A program made the translations under genes and the position numbers. Below, one piece after another: positions 22,550 to 33,835 of a stretch of DNA of 64,000 nt. The stretch is from positions 1,612,001 to 1,676,000 of the forward strand of contig JAQOTA010000052.1 of the NCBI GenBank assembly GCA_029532415.1. The letters are read 5' to 3'. Position 1 is the stretch's first letter, and each line of letters opens with the position of its first letter. This DNA is from Marasmius tenuissimus (Eukaryota > Basidiomycota > Agaricomycetes > Agaricales > Marasmiaceae). The notes under the pieces were generated by a model. The model saw only the letters and a program-made list of their open reading frames with translations, made no database searches and was not told where the DNA came from.

Positions 22550-24648
22550 ATGAGCGAGCTACCACAACTTCCTTTGGACTGCATAGTCCATATTCTCTCA
22601 CAACTTGCATCGTTTGAGACTGAAGATGGAGAAGTAGCAGCCCAGACGCTAGCCAGATGTAGTCAAGTGAATTCCATATTCCGGGAGGCGTCATCAGGAG
22701 GGACGTTATGGGAACCTCACTATCGGGCGAGATACCAACATTGCATCGAAGACCGCGAAACGGAACGCAAGAGCATATACGGTGACAATTACAAGGTCCT
22801 GTATGCTGAGCGACGGAAGCTGGACAAGACCGCTTTGGCGATAATGGACAGAATAGTTGAGGACCGTAGAGGGAGAACTGAACGGGCCACAGAGATAGTC
22901 AGGTTAGGACTCGACGTGTGGGACGCTCTCCGGTTGGAAGCGGAATCTTTGGAAGGATCCCTTTCCGTCCACTCTGATGGATCCGAACCCGAAGCAACTG
23001 CAACCAGACACTATTGGACACGAGCAATTATGGAGGAGATAACTCGAGGCTACGGCGTACAAGTTTGGAGGCGTATGAGACAGAACGAGGTCTCCTTTGT
23101 CGAAGGGTATACCTCCATGTCTTGCTTTTTTGGGAAAACATTCAAGCAGGTGAGTCTTCCTATCGAACTCGTCCAGTACAAAATTGGTCACCAAGAATGC
23201 AGGTGAACGACGTGCTCGTGGACATCACCCATCAAGCGCGCGAACGTATGCTCAAGACGGGTATCCCTCTAACTATCAAGGACGCAAACTACGATGTAAG
23301 AGTCGTTTGTACAAAATTATGCGAAGTTATGGGCGACCTAGGGTTTGGTCCTGTGGACGGTACTATCTCTCCTCATTTGTTCAAACCTCTGGCTAGACTA
23401 AACGCCGATGGTAGCGAGATCATTCCACAATATAGACCACCAATTTCCTCACTCATACCTGACGTCAAACCGAAAGTCCATCCCGATTAGCCTCGTTCAT
23501 GTTTTCGTCGCAATAGCTCGCTCCTTGGGCGTGCAAGCAAGCCCTGTGGACTTTCCTTTTCGGGTTCTGGTGCATGTCTGTCAGCCTTGGGAAGACGACG
23601 ACGACGACTTCTACGTCGATACTTTCGACCGCAATAATCCGATTCTATCTGCCGAAGATGATATTCCTCGACTGCTGAGTCGTCAAGGGGTCTCAGCCAA
23701 CCGCGCAACGGACTTAATATCACCTTGCGGAGCTATTCCAATGGTGCTGCGTGCTGGTAGGAATGTAATGGCCGCTCTTCACAGTCCTAGGAACACATCT
23801 GCCTCGCTGGCCCGTGCTGCTGTCATATTCACATTCAGCATGCACATACAACTTTCCAGTCGGCCAGACCTGGTTCCCCAATTTGTCGCGGGCTGCGAGC
23901 CCCTTGATTGCGCGACTTTTGTGTCAGAGGACATGGTGCCTGCGCATCCGGAAGGCTCCCAAACGCGAGAGCTCTTGACACTAGGAATGTATGTCTATTA
24001 TACGTCTGGGATGTTCAGCGTGAATACTAACTTTGGTGATGCAAACCAACAGAAAGGAGGTCTTGGACCGAGAGAAGGCTGAGGCGGAAGTGATTCATTT
24101 TCGCTCGTTGGAGGAAAGCTCTGTCCAGCACTTTGTGGGCTTAGTATTCCGACACCGACTGTACAATTACATTGGCTCTATATTTGGCTGGGACGTAAGT
24201 CTGGTTTGCTACTCACATGAATCCATACCAGACTCATCTACGTCTACAGCCAGTTTGTGCGGCCTCGGAGGATTGGATAAGAGACATGAACGTCGACACT
24301 TTGCCCCGGCAAAGACATCAACCTTTTTACCAATGTTTCTGCAACGACGGAAGTATCAGATGTGCGTGCCTCGTTTGTAGCTCGAGCTCACTACATTCAA
24401 CGCCTCCCTTAGATGTTGCCGAGGACAATATCAAACCACTCTTGAACGTCTCAGAAGAGATGTTTGGGGTGTTTCATAGAAACATCAGTATCCTCCCGAG
24501 ATACTTCACTGGAATTCATATGGCTCACGCAGGGACCACATCAAGGGCAAGATTCTTTCTGAGTCCTGAATTACTCCATTCATATCCGGAGGATGACGAC
24601 CTCGGACGAACATGGGTGGAACAAGTCGAGTCAGATCTGACGGGATAG
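22550..24648 (+). CDS. FBXO21-like F-box protein (F-box, SirB1-like, YccV-like domains)
   Basis: The N-terminal F-box (LPQLPLDCIVHILSQLASFE) would bind Skp1 in an SCF ubiquitin ligase. After introns at about 23150 and 23370, a SirB1/transglutaminase-like domain follows: VNDVLVDITHQ, SFHNIDHQFPHSYL, RKSIPISLVHVFVAIARSLGV, and a core ending YVDTFD. The C-terminus has the YccV (hemimethylated-DNA-binding-like) domain: QRHQPFYQCFCNDGSIR joined by a splice to YVAEDNIKPLLN. This three-part order is that of animal FBXO21, which ubiquitinates regulatory proteins; the fungal target is unknown. ATG at 22550 follows a CCAAT box. The last exons near 24050-24430 are joined by inference. Confidence 0.85.
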
Positions 24649-24787
24649 TGACAACTTCACTGACGAAAGTTGTCGTGTAAGATGGAGACGAACATGTACA
24701 TTACAACATCTTCACTTGCACAAGTATGTACACTGTAACGTATGTATTTTACCACAATACGCAATGCTCCAAGTTCAGGATGCGTCC

Positions 24788-26820
24788 CTACTCGTTCTGA
24801 ATCGTACCAGTGAGCCCCGCATCGACCATCTCCTCGATCCAACCATTCAATACTTCATCTTTGATCTGGACCCTCTCCATCAGAGCGCGAACGTTGACAA
24901 ACGCCCTCCTACCCCTTCGCTCGCCTTCACTGTCGCTATCAGTACTTGCAACAATCTCCAGTTGATCGCCATCCTCCACTATCCCAGGAAACCCAAAATG
25001 ATCTTCATCGACTCGAGGGGCAGCTTCCGTGGCTGTAAATGAAAATCGGAATAATATCCGAATACAGAGGAGTGCAGTGAGCGACGTCGATGGAGGATCC
25101 GCAACCGGTCTCTTGTAATTGATAACTGTACTGCGAGGTGCAGGTGGTGTTCGAGATGTCGGTTGTGGAATGGGGTATTTGCTAGTGGGAGAGGACAGCG
25201 TGATAGTATCGCTTTGGGATGGATGTTTGTCGGGTGACTGGGGGCTCCAAAGGTGCGTCAGGACGTGAGAGCGGAGCTGCATTTTCGTGATCCCAGTACG
25301 GTTGCATGTAGACCATAAACATGCACAGACCGGGGAGTCTTCTGCAATGGAGTCGAGGTGGGCGAGGAGGTGCTTGACAAGGTCATTGTGAGAGGTGATT
25401 GTTTCATGAACACATTGTGAGCGATCCCATTGGCAGCGCATCTTGTCTGCAACAACAGTGTCCTTCCGCCTGTCGACTCCACGTACAACGAAGCGCTGCG
25501 GGGGACCAGGGATGACCATTGCCTGGGCATGTGGAAAGACGAAGTTGACATTCTTGATGACGTCCGACGCCACAAGCAAGGGATACTTGTCGTCGTATCG
25601 AGAAAAAGTGTCCTTGTAGAGGTTCCAAAAATCGACTTGCGTTAGCTCTCCGTCTGTTTTGGAGACGAACATGATCTTCATCCTGAGATTGATTGCCCGG
25701 TTAGAGGATGGATATGACATAGCTCACGACCGACTCACCAGTCATAGCATCGCTGTGGTTCTGGGATAGCGAGCAAACTATCGAGTTCCGTCTTTGTCAA
25801 CTCGTGATCGTGTGTCGAGTAAACAGTCGAAGGAACGGTATTTATCGCCCCAGTGACATCAAGAGTGACCACCTCGTCTATCTCTTCGACGAGAAGTAAA
25901 GTGACGAGGAGTTTAAGGATGCTAGGCATTGCATGATGTAGTAAAAATGCCCTCAACATCGGAGTGCTGGATAGATGAACGAAGAGATAATTCAATGATG
26001 CATCCAGCAACGGCTTGTCGCCGAAGAGAGGAAGGTAGCGTATTGCAGCTTCCAGGGCGGGAGAATCGGTGGTAAGATGGGGGATGTTCTGTGGATTAGA
26101 GAATATGAGGTTGATAGCTGCGAGAGCCGATACTATGAGGGTCCGGTTGGAGGAGGTTGATAAGATATGAAGCAAAGGGGGGAGAATACTCTGCTTGGGT
26201 GATGCAGAGGCTGGAGGTAGCACGTAGTTCGCGCCGATGGCCTGAAATAGGTCGATGCAATGTGAGATGAATTCGGAGTGACTATCTAAGTCCGGGTTCA
26301 AGGTGTAAAGCGCGTTGCGGATGAGGGGGATTGTGCGAGAGTTTTCGACGAGATCATTGATGTTTTGCTCGAAGACTGAGCTGTTCCGTAGCACAAAAAG
26401 TGATTCTAGAGCGTGCCTTCTTCTTCTGGTCGATGTCATGGATGAAGCAAATAAGTTTGTGGAAGCAACCTCTGCCTCCTTGTAGCCTTCTCGAACAAAC
26501 CATTCGGGCCACTCGAACAACGCATTCGTCAATCCAGGTATCACGCCCAAGGAAAACTTCTCATTGTGACACAGTCGACATAAACGATCCAATGCCCATC
26601 CTATCTCATCGTCTATCCCAGAGCGAAGTGACAGTGTCATTCGATTGCTTGACACAGGCTCCGTGTACCATCCTGAGTAGAAGAAGAAAAAATTGTGGTC
26701 AAGGGTATGGTAATCCACCAGATATACGTCGAACTTACTCTCATAGTCATCAACGATGCTAGGACCACGGTTCTGATGAGGACGTTGAGTTGCTTGTGCA
26801 GGCCTCGCGTACGAGGTCAT
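24788..26820 (-). CDS. RSC9: RSC/SWI-SNF chromatin-remodelling subunit Rsc9-like
   Basis: The ATG at 26820 gives MTSYARPAQATQRPHQNRG. An intron (GTAAGT...CTCAG) splits the next part, then a long Armadillo-like helical region (WALDRLCRLCHNEKFSLGV to EPQRCYDW). A second intron at about 25720-25735 joins to MKIMFVSKTDGELTQVDFWNLYK and the RFX-like/Rsc9 segment ASDVIKNVNFVFPHAQAMV and PPQRFVVRGVDRR. A zinc-finger pattern follows (CQWDRSQC ... H ... H and CACLWSTC ... H ... H). The C-terminus has SLTALLCIRILFRFSF and EDHFGFPGI, typical of Rsc9. No ARID domain is seen. The protein acts in the nucleus in nucleosome remodelling. It is divergent from the ARMH3-like gene. Confidence 0.85.
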
Positions 26821-27126
26821 GGTCAGGAGGAAGTTACGCGACACAACGTGAGCGCGCAGTGACCACTTCTCAGCGTGAGAAACGTTGTGTGTCCTAACGG
26901 GTCCCGGCTGCCGCCCGCGGATCGACCTTCGTTTTTGTCCGTATGGCCCTTTATTGACGTCGAAGCACTGGATCTCAGTGAGCATGCATCTCCACCTTCA
27001 CGATCTAGCCAGTCTCCAAATCACCATACCGGTGGGTACACTATGGAGTGTGTGAGAACCAATACCCACCCGTTGCGGGACGCCTTCACGTGTAACTTTA
27101 GAACTGCACTGCCATTTGTCGCTGAC
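26821..27126. promoter_or_regulatory. Shared divergent promoter region (RSC9 / ARMH3-like)
   Basis: 306 bp between the two chosen ATGs. I see no strong TATA box. One reading frame stays open through much of it from 26875 but shows no protein features. Confidence 0.35.
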
Positions 27127-29686
27127 ATGGCCAACATTCAACCTCTTGTGCGCTTTCCTACGCTCTCTCGAAGGTTCTCAAGTATGAACCTTCGCAAAAA
27201 CTCCGTGCAGCTTCAGTCAAAATACGCCGTGACATACTCTCGGCTCTTCCAAGGTTACTCGCCGGCGCAAATTAGCCCAAACGAGGACCCAAGCAAATTC
27301 TACACAAATCTACTGGGACTGAATATAAACCGTGATTTCTTGGTCGGAGAGCTCACGAAGATGCCCAAGGAAGCATGTCTAGGAAATTTGAAGGTCAATT
27401 CTACTCAATCCAATGGTTACATACTTCGCTAAAAGCTCTACGCGACCTTAGTAGCCGATCTTTAACACGCTATTCCTCACTTTTCTCGAACATGCGCGTT
27501 CCGAGACTAATACAGCCAAAAGAGGGAATGCTTTCGAGACTCTGACGGTTTTGACGCGATGCATACTCGCGAAGAATTTGTCGGGTTGGGAAGTTATGGA
27601 GATTTTTGCGGGTGGCACTGGACAGAGCGATGAATTGTTTATGCTGTTCACTGGAGTAATAGAAGAAACATTGGCCGACCCGAGCACTCCAGGTGTGTAT
27701 TTGATTCAAAATCATTCGATCTAGGTTCTGATTTCTTGAAAAGAACACGTACAACACCAGGCATTGCAGCTGGCTTTGGTTTTCATGTGCGGGGTCGGTC
27801 AGCTTAGCCCTGGTGCCTATTTCCTTCGAAAGGATCTCTTCCCTTCGCTAGTATCGGTATGTTAATTCTAGTCGTACGTAGCTCTCGACTGACGCGTTGA
27901 GCTATGAAGTTCATGAAGGCTCCCGAAACTGAACGATACACGTTCGAAGCATGCCTTCTCTTAGCGATTCTTGCTAATTTCCACAAGTCCGACGCTGCGA
28001 AGTTGAACCCTTACCTTCAGAGAATCAAAGACACTGATGATGCCGAACTCATGCGTAAGATCTGTTGGGCTGCCAATTTCGCATTGTATACCGCGGTGAG
28101 GTGGGTAGCGAAACCTACTTCGGAGCGTCTGGTTTCAGTGTTAACTTCATTACCTCACAGAGCTTATCAGGAAATACACAACGACGAGCCCGAACCGACA
28201 TTCACGACCACTCTGGGCTCGTTCCTTGCCTCAATGCGACCCGATCGTGCGTTAGCCTCGACACCCATCGACCCGCCCCGTGAATTGTTTAAGGACCAGT
28301 AAGTTGCTCGCCGACGATGTATCACCATCGGATCACTTATTCCGGCAGGCCAATCGAAGCATGTGTAGTCCTTTTGCCTGTCTACGAATTCGCTCGCACA
28401 AACACCACTTTTGCAAGCATCGTTGTCGAATCACTTTCAGACAACAAAGAGGCTCGTTTGGCACCTTTTCCTATAACCATCCTGACACTATCTTCGTACC
28501 TGTTATGTCATGCAACGTCTACGTCGTCGGCGCGGTCGCTTGCCTACGCGAATCTGACTCTGAATTGCCTTCTTGCATTTTCGGAGAACGATGAAGTCAT
28601 GGAGGTATTTTGCCAACCTACGAAGCACCCAATACGGCTATGTCGTCAGGTGAGTTGTCTCAGCGGGTCGACCAGATCGTATCGCATTGATTACTCAAGG
28701 GACGGTCAGAGACTGCCATTGTTACCTGCTCCCAAGCCAGGACGAGCACCCGTGTGTGCAATGTTGGACTGCTGTATACTGTGGTTCAGACACAACTTGC
28801 ACAAGCGGCTTGAGGTTCATGGGTACCGGTAGGTAGCCCCACTTGTGATCCTTGTCGGCCCTCTTTCACCGTCCATAGAAACTGCGTGTGGGTCTGTTAC
28901 CGCGTTGTGTGGTACCTGTCACGGACAAGGTCAAAGATAGGTAGGAGTTATCTCCCCGCTCTTCATTCCCGCATCTTCTCATTATTGTTCTGATCAAGAA
29001 TACGAATGGAAAGAACTGTGGACGGCCATATTAGGTTTGTTGAATTTTTTAGCCACAAAAATGGACAGCCTATTTACGACTGGCGGCATCGAGAGTCTGA
29101 TTCGGGAGGTGAGCCGATTCCGCAATGGTTACCCCGCATTCCCGCTGATAAACCATGTGTTATTTCAAAAACTCTACAGACCACGATATTTCTGGAGTTG
29201 TGCCTAGCTGAAAGCTCGTCGTTCCTACTGAAGCCGCAGTATCTTCATGAGTTTGTCGTGAGTACATCGGCTTTTTGTATCTCTTGTCGTCGCTAACATT
29301 TATCCATAGTACGAGTTGGTTCGCAATTCGGCCGTGATGGAGAAACAAATTTCTTTACTACGGTCATTAGTGACTCCGGGACAAACCGGGACCAAGCGAT
29401 CTTCATGGCTGTCTCAAGATCCGGAAGAATTCCTGGGCAACGTATTGGGTGTCACGAAGCATTATGAGGAAAAGATCACTCTGACGAGGGCCAAGACCGC
29501 GCGGGAGGGCCTACGAGTCGTGGCGAAGGAGATAGACCGAGATGGATTGAGTGGAATGAAAGCTACGCGGGAATTCAAGCCTCCGTAAGTCCTATACGCT
29601 GCTTTGGGAAGCTGAGCGTTAAATTGACTGGAGATAAGAACACGAACAGACGAAGTGCTCGGGTTTTCACGGTTCGCGTGCATTGA
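27127..29686 (+). CDS. Armadillo-like helical protein, ARMH3/UPF0588 (DUF1741) family
   Basis: Many short exons. Recognisable family segments in order: TYSRLFQGYSP, EACLGNLK, NAFETLTVLTRCILAKN, ALQLALVFMCGVGQLSPG, AYFLRKDLFPSLVS joined by a splice to FMKAPETERYTFEA, LLAILANFHKSDAAKLNPYL, RLPLLPAPKPGRAP, LDCCILWFRHNLHKRLEV, EYEWKELWTAILGLL, LLKPQYLHEFV and a final exon ending RRSARVFTVRVH. Animal ARMH3 works with GBF1 and PI4KB at the Golgi; a Golgi-trafficking role here is inferred. The start is ATG 27127 or ATG 27184 (MNLRKNSVQLQ). The exon path between GNLK (about 27393) and NAFETL (about 27523) does not join cleanly by eye. Confidence 0.75.
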
Positions 29687-30094
29687 TGGACTGGCGTTGA
29701 TGTCGTAAACTCTAACAATGATAAGAATTTGATAAGATCTTTATCTAATCCATGACGGTACTCCGCCTCCGAGCAGGACAAAAAATTTTTTGCCCTCTCC
29801 CCCGAGCTGTCAGCTCTGTTTGGCGCCTAATTTCCGAAATTTGCGTGCTTCGTCCACAGCAAACTCCTTCAACTTCAACCACCATGTTCAGAAACTCAGT
29901 CTGGACGTTTTATTCTAGATCCGCTTACATGGTCCGTGCGTTGCCCTCGTCACGCTTCCCCGCTTGGTTATCGCCTTCGCCTCGATAAGATCTTACTCGG
30001 TGAATAACTCAGTGAATTGGCAGGGGGTTGGCCCCTTACATATTTTTTTCTAGACGGAGGCTCGCTTCCTTGTCCACCTTTTCCTCTTGCCCCC
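29687..30094. promoter_or_regulatory. Upstream region of GCV2 with clustered GATA sites
   Basis: About 410 bp between the ARMH3-like stop and the GCV2 start. It has TGATAA at 29719 and 29730, AGATAA on the minus strand at 29741-29746, and GATAA cores at about 29967 (minus) and 29984. Such WGATAR sites bind fungal nitrogen-control GATA factors. Confidence 0.45.
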
Positions 30095-33000
30095 ATGTCC
30101 CTCCTCCGCTACGTCCTGAGGCCTCTCAGGATCACGGCTCACCGGTATAGAGGCCTTGCCAGTGTTCACCAACCCGATTCACTCTTTTCACCTCTCGATG
30201 AATTTCCAGAGAGACACATAGGTCCGGATGACAAGGAGACGTCTCATATGCTTCAGACGTTGGGATACAAGTCGATGAACGCGTTTATTGAGGATACGGT
30301 GCCGCCCAAGATCCGTGTACCGTCGTCGACCATCAGCAATGTCTCCATTCCGGCCCTTAGCGAATCGGAACTACACGCGCGAGCAAAAGCTTTGGGTGCT
30401 GCCAACAAGCCATTCAAGAGTTACATTGGGATGGGGTACCACTGTGCTGTGGTTCCTCCGGTCATTCTGCGAAACGTATGGAACAAAATTTTCGTGCTCA
30501 TATCTGAACCTGCCTCTTATTACCTTTCCATCATTTTTAATAGATCACCGAGAACCCTGCATGGTATACCCCCTACACGCCCTATCAACCCGAAATTGCC
30601 CAAGGTCACCTCACTTCCCTATCTAATTGAATGGGAAACCAAACTTCTTATCTCAGGTCGTCTCGAGTCTTTGGTCAATTTCCAGACAATGGTTACTTCA
30701 TTAACGGCAATGGATATCGCGAACGCGTCGCTTCTTGACGAGGCTACCGCTGCGGCAGAGGGCATGGTTATGGCCTTCATGCAATCTAATCAGAAGAAGA
30801 AACGGTTCCTCGTCGACCCTGGCGTTCTCCCGCAGACAATTGCGGTACTCCGCACGAGAGCCAAAGGTTTCGGTATCGATCTGGTCATCGGTGACGTGCA
30901 TGCTGCCTTGCAGGATCCCGACGTGAAGTCACAGGTCTGTGGTGTTCTCGTGCAATATCCGGATGTGAACGGACAGGTTTTGGACTATGGAAAGCTTGCG
31001 GAAATGGCTCACGCTGCAGGTGCCTTGGTAGTTTGTGCGACGGATTTGCTTGCCCTCACGATGCTGAAAGCCCCCGGTGAGTGGGGGGCTGATATCGTTC
31101 TGGGTAATTCTGCCCGATTCGGTGTTCCAGCTGGTTACGGAGGTCCGCACGGAGCTTTCTTTGCCGTCAAGGATGCATTGAAAAGGAAAATGCCCGGTCG
31201 TTTGGTTGGAAGGAGCCGTGATGCGACGGGAAAACTCGCGTATAGGCTCGCGCTGCAGAGTGAGTCTTTGTGGATGATGTCACTCTTCCTTATGATTTGA
31301 CGCGTCATTAGCTCGTGAACAGCACATCCGGCGTGAAAAGGCTACAAGCAACATCTGCACCAGTCAAGCTCTCCTTGCTAACATGGCTGCAATGTACGCC
31401 GTCTATCACGGACCAGAAGGATTGAAGCGTATTGCAAAGAAGGTTCACGGATTCACTCAAGTGTTTAGGACTGCCGTCGAAGGATTTGGCTACCGGGCCA
31501 CGAACTCTACCTTCTTCGATACCCTCACTCTGAACGTTTCCGGCGCGGCGAAGAGTGCGGATGCTGTCCACGCCTTAGCTGCCTCGGAAGGAGTCAACTT
31601 GCGACGAATTGATGAAGATCACATCGGAGTCACCTTCGACGAAAGTGTTTCTCCTGGCGAACTGGTCCAACTCATCAATATCTTCGCTTCTGCTTCCTCT
31701 GCATCCCCCGTCTCCCTCTCCGATCTGAAGGAACCTGAAGCATCCTCGATCCCTCCCTCGTTCAGACGTACCTCCGAATACCTCCCCCATCCTGTATTTA
31801 ACAAGCATCACTCAGAGACGGAGATGTTGCGTTACATCCACCACCTGGCATCCAAGGATATCGGTCTCGTTCACTCGATGATCCCTCTCGGTAGCTGTAC
31901 CATGAAACTCAACAGCACAAGCAGCATGATCCCTTTGACTTGGCCCGAGTTCAGCTCGGTGCATCCGTTCGCACCGTACGATCAGGTCAAGGGGTATCAC
32001 ACTGTTATCAAGGAGCTTGAGGATGACCTCGCGAAGATTACTGGATTCCACGCTACCTCGCTGCAACCGAACTCTGGAGCGGCTGGAGAGTATGCTGGGC
32101 TTTCCGTCATTCGGGCTTATCATGAGTCGAGGGGAGAAGCGCACAGGGATATCTGTTTAATCCCGTTGAGCGCCCACGGTACAAACCCTGCTGTGAGTCC
32201 TTTAACGGTATTTGATTTGGAAACCTTGTTCTGACTTTGATTCCAGTCGGCTGTGATGGCTGGCCTCAAGGTTGTGTCGGTCAAGGTTCTTGCTGATGGC
32301 AATCTCAATCTGGTCGATCTCAAGGCCAAGGCTGAGAAACACAAAGACAAGCTTGCTGCGTTCATGGTGCGCAGATCTATCGTAGGGACAGTTCAGTGCT
32401 AACCTTGCCCTTCAGATCACTTATCCCTCGACGTTTGGTGTCTTCGAGCATGGTGTTCAGGATGTCGGTTTTCGTTCCCCCTTTGTAAAGAACTCCCGCT
32501 AACTACTCAACAGGCATGTCAAATCATTCACGAGAACGGAGGACAAGTCTACTTGGACGGCGCTAATCTCAATGCCCAGGTTGGCCTTACCAATCCCGCA
32601 ATCTGTGGAGGTGATGTGTGCCACATGAACTTGCACAAGACTTTTGCTATGTATGTTCGATCTCATGATGCCTGTTTCAACAAGGATCTGACTTCTTTCT
32701 AGTCCTCACGGAGGCGGTGGCCCTGGTGTTGGGTGAGTGTCTTTGTTTGATGGCCATCTACGTTGCCCCTCATTTCACCCGCTCTAGGCCTATCTGTGTC
32801 GCTGAACATCTCGCACCATTCCTTCCTTCTCACCCTATGATGCCCGAAATCAACGAAAAGGCCATCGACGCCGTCTCAGCTGGTCCTTTCGGCTCTTCAT
32901 CTATCCACCTTATCTCATGGGCATACATCAAGATGCTCGGCGGGCAGGGCCTGAGTGATTCCACCAACGTCGCTCTTCTCAACGCAAATTACATGGCTGC

Positions 33001-33618
33001 CAGATTGTCCGGTCATTATAGTTTGCGGTACAAGAACTCGAACGATCGTGTCGCGCATGAACTTTTGATCGATTTGGCCGAGTTCGATAAGGCTGCTGGC
33101 TTGAAGGTCGCTGATTTCGCGAAGAGATTGCAAGACTACGGCTTCCACCCACCGACGTGCTCATGGCCCATCTCTACCTGCATGCTTATTGAGCCGACAG
33201 AATCAGAGACGTTGGAAGAAATCGATAGGTTCTGTGATGCTATGATAGAGATTCGCAAGGAAGCGGAGGATATCATTACTGGGAAACAGCCAAAGGACAA
33301 CAACTTGCTCAAGAATGCTCCTCACCCACAATCGGTTATTGCTCTCTCTGAAGCAGAATGGAATCGGTCAGTCTCGTTGCATTTATCTTCTGATGCGACG
33401 CTGAGTGATATCCCTTAGCCCCTACTCGCGCCACACTGCTGCATACCCTCTATCGTACCTTGAAGAAAAGAAGTTTTGGCCTACCGTATCTCGGATCGAC
33501 GATGGTGAGTAGGACTACCTCCACCAGAACAGCTCTGACTTATCTATCCTCTTCAGCCTATGGCGACCTCAACCTCGTTTGCGACTGCCCCTCCGTGGAA
33601 GAGCTGGCCTCGTCATGA
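30095..33618 (+). CDS. GCV2: Glycine decarboxylase (P protein), mitochondrial
   Basis: PLP enzyme of the glycine cleavage system: it decarboxylates glycine and passes the aminomethyl group to H protein. ATG at 30095 starts an Arg-rich presequence ([20 protein letters not shown]), then [10 protein letters not shown] and [17 protein letters not shown] split exon gives [21 protein letters not shown], then [20 protein letters not shown]. The C-terminal half has the [19 protein letters not shown] motif and, around 32540-32700, [16 protein letters not shown] and [17 protein letters not shown], whose Lys binds PLP. The last exons end [22 protein letters not shown], with TGA at 33616-33618. At least eight introns; length about 1,000 residues, as usual for the family. 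It is convergent with the PPR gene. Confidence 0.95.
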
Positions 33619-33835
33619 TTCTCACGAATTCTACGATCTATTCCTCTAGACAGTTGTTCTGGACTTTAAACAGAGCACGCGTGCTCAACCATGCGCATTT
33701 TAAACTCTCGTCTTGCATCGCAAATCTGTACATTGTTATTCATACTTATCTCTTTGCTGCATATTCCTCATAGACTGGTCAGATTGGGTTGATTAGGTTG
33801 AAATGTAACGTAGGCTACGGGAACTACACACACTA

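Noticed and set aside
26875..27126. Upstream extension of the ARMH3-like protein
   Set aside because: Frame is open but lies in the divergent promoter and lacks protein-like features; ATG 27127 or 27184 fits the family better.
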